Source of the DNA: Cristatella mucedo
Taxonomy: Eukaryota; Bryozoa; Phylactolaemata; Cristatellidae
Direction of reading: 5' to 3'
DNA length: 64,000 nucleotides
NCBI GenBank assembly: GCA_009760855.2
Contig: WPIO01000007.1
Span: 6,544,501-6,608,500 of the forward strand
The stretch's first letter is position 1. Each line of letters starts with the position of its first letter. The notes under the pieces were generated by a model. It had not been told where the DNA came from and did not search any database. It saw nothing but the letters and a program-made list of their open reading frames with translations. Both the position numbers and the translations under genes were made by a program. This document shows positions 46,673 to 56,081 of the stretch, in pieces.

Positions 46673-49600
46673 GGCGGCGGCAGTGGAAGCATCTGAAGCG
46701 GAGCCAGCGGAGAGTCGAGGCGGAGCGTACACTGCCAAAGCCTCTCGCAGAGACCCGCAGCGTCCACAGAAAAAAAAAAGCGGAGGAGTGGTATGCAGCC
46801 TCCGGCACCTGTACCGGCCGTGGCTGGGGGGGGACCAGCGACTAGCCGAGCGCTTATACAACATGGCTTGTCGAAATGGTGCACAGGCGACCGTACAAGC
46901 GCACCCAGAATTCTATACCGTTCACATGCATCAAAGACGAAAAAACACATCTCCACTAGTAGATCCTATGTAAAGATCATTCTTAAAGATGGATTTGACA
47001 TGCGCCAACATACAGCTAAGCAATCCGAGAATCAGCTGAGTCAGAGAGTGCAAGGGTGAAGACTGAGGAGCCGTCCTGATAAGCAAGCTAGAGCGGAGGA
47101 AACTGAGGAACCTAAAAGTGAATGACAGACCAAAAGTCGATGCCTTGCCTGGTGGAAAGCTAGTGCAGGTAGGAGAGGAGAAGCAGTGTATTGTGGTAGT
47201 TGCCATGTTTAGAATAGTTCACGACAGCAACACATCTGCGGGCTCATTACATCTAGCCGCTGTCAACCTGAGACCATTATGCATGTGCTCGGTCATTCTA
47301 TAATTTGCATTTGACATCTGCCCAGACGTCGGCTACTTCCATCGAGGCTTTAAGGGCCACGATTACCCCATACTCCACATTAGTGACATCAAAAGCGCTA
47401 CCAGCGGCTCTCCTGCAGCTCTGCACTCTTCTTTCTAGCTGCACTGCACATTGAGCAGAGAGAGGGGGCCAGCGGAATATTTCCTCTCCTTTGGACCGAC
47501 CTGAAGAGGCGTGCCGGGCAGCTTGGCTGCCAGACACAACCCTTTGCCTTCCATTGTTTGGCAGCCTCCGGAAAGGTCAAGGTTTGTCTGCTGTAGATAA
47601 TCCTGGCTAAGCCTATGGACAGCGCTGCTATTTCTCTGCTACATACTTCCATTCTAAGACTGTCTGCCTAACTCTGTTATTTTTCTTCCTTATTCTTTGA
47701 CAGCTGTTTGGTATCAATTGGAGAAAACTAATTCGGCTTTGACTGTGCTACAGAAAACTCTCGGGTACCAAGTAATAACAGCTACTTTGCCTTCACGGAT
47801 TTGCATAGCTAGAAGATCGTGTGCATTCACTAGCACCCACAGCATGCCTACAGTTGATTGACAACCAAATTTTCACGGTAAGTCATTAGCAGAAGATTTT
47901 CAGCCAAACAATAATCTTTGCTAGTCTCCCAAAGAAAGCACTTATTCAGGGGGGGATGCCGAACTCGGCTGAGAGATCCATGCAGACATGAGCATGCAAG
48001 CCCATCATCAATTTTCACCCACTTACCACCGAATTTGCAGGAAAGGCCAGACCAAGAAGTGCAGCCATAAGCGGAGCCATGTCTGCCTGATCTAGATCCT
48101 GTCTTTGGATGTCTGACAGGTTCCACTGGGATGCATCGACTGGATGGCCGACATGATTTCCTTTATGATGGGAAGCATGCTGTAGATCAAGTGCTGCAAC
48201 AGGGCCACGTAGGCCTGCACCCCAGCCAACGAATGGCGTGAGTGTCTCCTCGGGATGCCCCGTGCCATGAGATCCTACAGGTGAGCAGAACAGCAAAGCA
48301 CGTGAGCAAAGCAGCAATGAGAGATTACTTATTAAAAGTGCCACAAGACAGCATATGTAAAGTGCCTAGAAAGAGATTAAGTTCTATAAGGACACTATAC
48401 AAATGTATTATTATTATTATTGAGAGGGCTGGCCATGCCACCTTACAATTAAGATGACGGCTAATCTTAAAAAAAAGGCATTAGATGCACGTAATGGTAT
48501 GTCATCTACTGTATTGTACCTATGCAAGTACGGTTGCAAGGACTTGGTTAATTGTTGCTGCTTAGCTTTTGTCTGATCTTTGATTCATTATTTTTTATTT
48601 TTGCTTCCTCTGTATCACCTCAAATCCTTTGGAGACCGTGCATTTAGTTCGTATGCTCCCAAAGCCTGAAACTCCCTCCCGACTTGCGTCAGAACATCCT
48701 CTGACTTGACCACATTTAAAAAGAACTTAAAAACACACCTATTTAGGACAGCATTTAGTGGGTCCCTGTGATTCGTCCTTCATGTGCTTATGCTTGCTGA
48801 CACTGTGCATGCTACGACTAACCACATTTTCAAGCTGACTCTGTGCATGTCACCCCTAACCATGTTATTAATGTTGTTTATCAAGCATGATATTACTCAC
48901 CATTCAATCGCATTTCCCTTTGCAGCAAATGTGAAGCACCTAGGAAGAGATTGAGTTCTCTGAGGGTGCTTTATCAAGTGCATTATTATTATTATTATTT
49001 TAGTTGGCGCAGCTAGCTTCACAAGTCTTACTTATTGGTCACATCTTCAGAGTTTATTATGGTCCTAGCAGGCAGCATGCTGCTCACTGGTCAAGGATTT
49101 TCAGTATTTCAGCACGACAAGTGGAAGATCTATGCTTGTCATAGCCAGTTTGTACAACATTAATAATGGGACCCCTAACTCACACAAAGACGTACCTGTT
49201 TCTCACAGCATTTGCTAGGTCCTTGTGATTCGTCTTTTGTGTTCTCATTCGTGCTGACACTGCGCCTGCTGCTACTAACCATATTCACATGTTGACCCTG
49301 TGCGTGTCACATCTAAGAATGTTATGCTTAAGGACATTACTAATGTTACCACTAGCCATTTTGTCATGCTTTCTCTGCAGTATCTGTTAAGTGCTTAGAA
49401 CGACATTCAGTTCTCTGAGGGAGCTATAAAAATGTATTCTTATTCTTAAAAGAAACACACAGAAGCTTCATACAGTTACAGCTTGCACATGCAGCACAAG
49501 TCAAGCATGTATTAGTAAGCTTATTAAGGGCAAAGGCAATCGACGATGAATGCAGGCACGGATCTCGAAGTGACACACCCATCCACAGCATAGCCTCAGA

Positions 49601-52600
49601 AATGACGGCAGAAAAGTAATCACATTACTTCCGGGGCTTTCTTAAAATAGCAAGCTAGCAGCTTGAAATATTGCTGCTTACCCCAGTTTGTCATGCCGTG
49701 ATCCGAAGTCATAATAAAAGCAGTCTTCCCATCACCGTAGAAATCCTCCACAAGTGAGGTAATGTTTTTAATACCTTTTAAAAATTGCATCCACAGGGTG
49801 AACATTCTGTCGTGACAAAGAAGTAGCTGAGCAGGCAATGCTGCATTTGCAAACAAAATGGCAGCAGGTGCAGTGCAGGCATGTGTACGGCAGCACCACG
49901 ACTTTGGACATGAACTCTGTCTTGCCATCGGCATACCTAGCTGACAATCGCTGCTTCGGCAGTTTCAGCCACTGTATACTCTCAGGTTCTCTTAAAGATT
50001 AGCTGGCCCTCAGTTGTTTGAAGACTAGTGGCGATAGATACTTTTTTGTCTCGCCCGTCCTAGACTGCAGCTCTCAGTTCCTCCAGTGAACCAAACGCAA
50101 ATTTTCAAAATCTGCCGATTCAGGCACTTCTTTTGAAGTGCCACTCTTTCTCTGCTACTTCCACGGTACTCACGGCACTTGTTCAGGCGTCCTCGTATTT
50201 CTACTATACACATACTCACTCCTCTTTCTTTCCTGTTTAAGATGAAGGCTAGCGGCAAGGCGTCCGAATAGAGATTTATTTCTCACAGGGCCTCATACAA
50301 AAGAGAAGCCAAAAGGGTAGGTAGCCAGGTGGCAAATAAAAGACTTGCAACTGCACCCGGATATTCCTGTGCGATTAGCTTCAGCAGGCTGTCAATGTTT
50401 ACACGGACACACAACACTAGTTTTCGGAGCGGGGAGATAACCTTGGTGGTCCCATCTACTGGTAGTTTCCGATTTCAGTCCACACAAATCTTGGTTTGGT
50501 CCAGGGATAAGGTACTTGACTTAACGACCACGGTCGAGAGCTCAAGTCAGGGAGGTACGGGGATTTCCTTCTCATGGACAGAGGGAAGTACCTATATCCT
50601 GGGGCAAACTTCCCCAGGCCTTGTGAGGGGGGAAGAGATCCTTGCCTCCTCCCCCCCAGCCCGAAACCTTGTCCCAACATGAAAACCCTTGCTCCGCTCC
50701 AGGCTCAAGCCTTGTGGCACATGTAAAGCACTGCATAGATAGAGATTCCGTTCTCTTAGGGAGTTATAAAATGGTGTATTTTATAAGTCCACGATATGAT
50801 GTAGGCTGAAGGTAATGAGCTTCCAAATATTTCTTTAATTCAACATTTTTAATTATTTTATAATTAGTAAGTTGAATTTCATCCGGTGAATGACTATCAA
50901 TCAACATCTGCCCCAGCACAACCTGTAACAACTGGCCGGAGAGAGACTCCAGCAGAGGCTGCTATAGAAGCTGAAAGATGGAGCCATTCCGACCGGCAAA
51001 GACACTGATAAAGAAAACGGAGCACGAACAATTTGCAAAAGCCGTCTCGCCGGCAACAACACGTCAGGAAAATTGAGAAATATCAGAAGCCACTTGAAAT
51101 TTCCAGTGATATTTCACGGGCATAAGCTAGCAACTTCATAAAAACTCGGTGCTTCATAAGACCAACCTTCCAAGCAAAGCTGATGATACAGTTAGTCATA
51201 CTAAACACTGCCCGGACACCTAACTAATCTGCTGAATTCATTCGACAGAGCTGAGCCATCCAACGACCGGCAGGCTACTGGCTAGCTTTGCCCGAAGGAA
51301 TTTCACATAGAAGAGAAGCACCTATGCTCCCAAAGCCTGGAACTCCCTCCCGACCTGCGTCAGAACATCCACTGACCTGACCACATTTAAAAGGAACCTA
51401 AAAACACACCTATTTAGGACAGCATTTAGTGGGCCCCTGTGATTCGTCCTTGATGTGCTTATGCGTGCTGACACTGTGCATGCTGCCACTAACCACATTT
51501 GCATGCTGACCCTGTGCATGTCACCCCTAACCATATTATTCATTTCGTTTGTTTTTCAAGCATGATTTTACTCACCATTCAATTGCATTTCACTTTACAG
51601 CAAATGTAAAGCGCCTAGAGAGAGATTAAGTTCTCTGAGGGCGCTTTATCGAGTGAATTATTATTATTATTGTTATATGTCAGATTACCATCCATTAGCT
51701 TTAAAGATAATAAATGACTTACATCAGCAGCCAATTATTCAATAAAGTAAAAAATCTGTTTTACAAATGTGGTGCTGAATAGCCTAGACAAAAAAGCAAT
51801 GGAAAATGATCACTAAGAAAGTGTTGGCACATTCCACTATCAGCCCATCAATGACCATGAGTAATACTCGATAAATTGGTCTGATGGCCCGGTAAAGCAG
51901 ATGGCTGATTTGGCAAAGTCCCTTTGCAGCAAATGTAAAGCGCCTAGAGAGAGATTAAGTTCTCTGAGGGGGCTTTATCAAGTGCATTATTATTATTAGT
52001 ATTATTATAAAGAATGCCACTGGGTTTGAGAACGCCAGAAGCCTTTTAAGTTAAATAGGTTGCTTTAGGCACTAAGTACAACAGTCGACAGGGTAAACAT
52101 AATCGTGGCTTGGGAAAGGCGTGCGAGAAACTCTCTGACAAGTACTGCATGATAGTTTCCATACCTTCGTCCATTATCCGTATGTTATCGAGATATTCTT
52201 TTGACTGTGGCTTGTATGCATGACCGTTGGTGTCGATGCCAAGAAGATGGAGAAAAAATATGACTCTGTCTTGCTGCAGGGCCTCCATGAGTGTAGCATT
52301 GTGAACTGCGCTTGCAATAAAATTCTCAAACTTGGTAAACACCCACGTGTCTAACCGATACAGATCTTTCCCAGCAAAATCCTCAGCTTCGGCACCATAC
52401 GTGTGAATTGAGACATGGCCATCCACAACGCCTGAAATGCAATTCGTTATCGCGGATTGAGTAATGCTTGCTGGTCAGCTAACCAGAACAAAAGTCTGCA
52501 ATCAGGGCACCTCAGAAAATGGCTGGGCTCTGCATCCAGTGCCCAAGTCACTATCACAGCTCGAGCATGCAATAACAAACCCCACCAGCTACAATAGCTG

Positions 52601-55270
52601 CATGTTCTCTGTTGCTTGCTTGCTCTCAAGATGCATGCTGCACACCGAGACGCCATGCCGGCACATCAGTGACGATACGGATTTCAGAAGTTTTTTATGA
52701 CCAGGTTAAGCACCGTACCACTCGCTTTTCAGAGTCTCATCGCTTACCCATACCTCGTACGAATCTCAAATCCTTTGGAGACCGTGCATTTAGTTCGTAT
52801 GCTCCCAAAGACTGGAACTCACTTCCGAATTGCATCACGACATCCCCTTACTTGACCACGTTTAAAAAGAAATTAAAACGCATCTATTTATCAGCATTTA
52901 GTGGGTCCATCTAATTTGTCCTTTACGTGCTTGTGCATGCTGACACTGCACGCTGCTAGATAAATTGCAGCAATTCCCCTTATTCAAGACGTCAGGCTTA
53001 TACCCTTTATCGTCTGCAACTGGCAAAAAAACTCACGAGGTCGTCTTGTCTGTCAACGGAGTAGCTGGCACTTCACACCACTTCTGTTCGAGCGCTTAGT
53101 ATTTTTACCTGCGCTTGATTTAGTGCCTGTTACTAACCAGTGGCCTCGAGTGGCAGACATCTTGAGTGCTTTTGTCCACTCGCCTGTGATAGATTGTTTA
53201 CCATTTACCTTGTTATTGCTTCTCTTGCAGCAAGTTGTAAAGCGCCATGCGATAGAGGTCTGCGGGCCGAAGGGCCACAGAGGGCCGTGCAGCAATCCAT
53301 TCGACACGTGACATCCGTTTCTCTCGAGGAACCTCGGTCAGAGCATGCTAGGCAAAGGTCCCTCTTGGCTCGCCAGTGGTGGCTTCAAAGACGAGCATCT
53401 CTCCAAAGAGCGCAAGACCGCTGCAGCTCTGGAGTCGGAGGTCGTGGTGGCTTAGTGTTCAGTGCCCCAGTAACAGAGTCTTAAATCTCCGTGGATCCAA
53501 TGACATCGGGATCACATTTGAAGCTGAGCCTAATCACAGCTCATTTTGCTGGGCTCTTAACTGGGACGAGAATCCTACGGGTGACAACGGTCATTAGTCA
53601 ATTAGAATATGAACCGAATCGAGGTTGAGGCAAAGATGAGACAGATCAGGCATGCTTTCGTGTGAGGTACATGTCACATTGCCACAACCCAAACATCAAG
53701 ATAGGGTTCCGGAGATTTCGGCATGCACTTCGGCCATGGTGCTCAACTGCATGGACGGCAAACACAGCAGAACAGGTTTTCTAGGAGAAGCTTTCCTAGA
53801 AGAAAATATCACCAGTGGAATTGCCGGTCGCCATAAGTCAAAATGCCACCACTGTCAACACAAGGAGACCATAGTCACCACCGGGTGACTAGCCACCCCT
53901 CAAACAAGCAGCAGCTAGGTGCAAGCTAATTCTATTTGAAAATACCAGAAGATTAACTGCTAGAGGACCTGCTGAGTCGGAAATACTTTAGGTCACTCCA
54001 ACGGTAATAGTGGGGTTTCGAGTTCAATTCAATGTCTGGGTTTCAGTTTTTGTAGCCAGGTTCTCCATTACACGACCATCTGCAGCTTGAAAGCAGCTCA
54101 TGGTGCGTCTCAAAAGGCTGCCTTTGTACCGGAACTAGTGCATAAGTAAGACTCAGTAGCACCGGTAGACATCCAGTTCCAAGAGCATGTTCTGGGGTTT
54201 GACTGGGATGTGCGCACAATTTCACGAATTGCATGAGCACGTGTGCCGATAACTCCGCTTGAACTGAGTAGCGAAAGTAGTAGAGGACGGCTACGGGCAC
54301 TGTGCACAGCTGCTGCAGCTGCCAAGCGCAGCTGCTGTGTCAAGCTCGGAGAGCAGCCGGTGGCAGCTCGGCTGGACGTACCGTCGAGGTATGCACTGGG
54401 GGGGGGGGAGGTAAGTAGGTAGGGCCGGTCCTTCTCCGAGCACTGCACGGCTCTCTTCTCTACTCGCTGCTGCTGCCAAATCCCTTCCCCCCTCATCTTA
54501 TTTAGGACAGCATTTAGTGGGTCCCCCGTGATTCATCCTTGATGTGCTTATGCGTGCTGACACTGTGCATGCTGCCACTAACCACATTTGCATGATGACC
54601 CTGTGCATGTCACCCCTAACCACGTTATTCTTGTTTATCAAGCATACTATTATTCACCATTCATTTGCATTCCCCTTTGCAGCAAATGTAAAGCGCCTGG
54701 AGAGAGATTGAGTTATCTGAGGGCGCTTTATCAAGTGCATTATTATTATTATCGTATGCTAGCTTGCTTTCCACTCCTGCGTCTGCTGAGGCAAGACGGC
54801 GGGGAATCCTGACATAGCACCTCTTCCCAACCGACTTTGGCCCTCCACGAGTGGGCACTACTTGATCTCATAACCAGAACGGACGTCAAGCGGATCGCCG
54901 AAGTGAGTTAGCAAGCAAAATAGGTGGAAAAAATGTGCGGCAGCCAGCAGCAGCCACATACCTTTCGAAAACATGGGCAATATGTCAGGACTTCCCCAGC
55001 TCCAAGTGTGACGACTCCTGTTGAACACGGAATCAAATGGAACGGGATTGTCCTTCCATCCTGCAAGAATAAACACGCATGCCACGGCGTCTTTCGAGCG
55101 CCTTCGCGGACTGCCACAGTTACGTATCGCTTTAAAATTATACGACTGCTGATTCGCTGGACGATATTGCACAGAGGCCAGGACAGAACACATCGTCAAC
55201 AGATAATTCACCCCTCCACCTTTCTCAAGAATCACTGAACTTCAGTGTGTATGTGTGTGTGTGTGTGTAG

Positions 55271-55320
<50 letters not shown>

Positions 55321-55967
55321 TGTGTGTATGTGTGCGTGTGTGCCTGCCTGGTCACCTCCTGCTTGGGATCAGTCCGGTTCTCCTCTCTATCGCTCACTCA
55401 CTTTCACTTGGAAGCTTAGCATGAAGGAATGAACGTACCTTTTGCTACGGCACTGACATCTTCGTAGAAGCCTGCAATTATAGCCACGTGTCCAGGCCTC
55501 GATTCAGTAGGCATGCGAGTGTGTGACACACCCCAGACACCTCGATCTTGTGTTATCTTCCTGCACACAAATGAGATACAAAAACACGTGCATGGTACTG
55601 TGAAAACAGAAGGCCAGAGAAACAAACTACCGTGCAACCAGTCGTGTCATTAAAATCTATGATTAACTGAACCAGTGGCAGCCAATTTTGCATAGCACCA
55701 GAAGACCTCGGTGAGCTACCGGTTGTCGCAAGACCGGACCCAACCCGACCTCAAGACCATTGTCGCAAGACCCGACGAGTCGAGCCTCCTCCTCCTCCTC
55801 CGCAGCTGCTGCTGCTGCTGCAGCAGCAGCAGCAAACGTCTTAACCGTTCACCAAATCAGTCGGGCATGCGCTTCCTATCACGAAAAGGCGGGTACGAGC
55901 AGAACGCTGCCCTTTGAGACTGCTCTTTCTTTTCAACAAAGGTAAAGGTCAGCTAATCCAACACACA

Positions 55968-56027
<60 letters not shown>

Positions 56028-56032
56028 TACAT

Positions 56033-56081
<49 letters not shown>

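Noticed and set aside
46399-46956. Overlapping ORFs of 83-185 codons rich in Leu, Cys or Ala
   Set aside because: They are driven by the CAG repeat and GC-rich intronic DNA. No splice-consistent PIGN segment is missing at this place.
54110-54496. 128-codon minus-strand ORF in copy A intron 3
   Set aside because: Low-complexity Ser/Ala content, no family similarity, and exons 3 and 4 join in frame without it.
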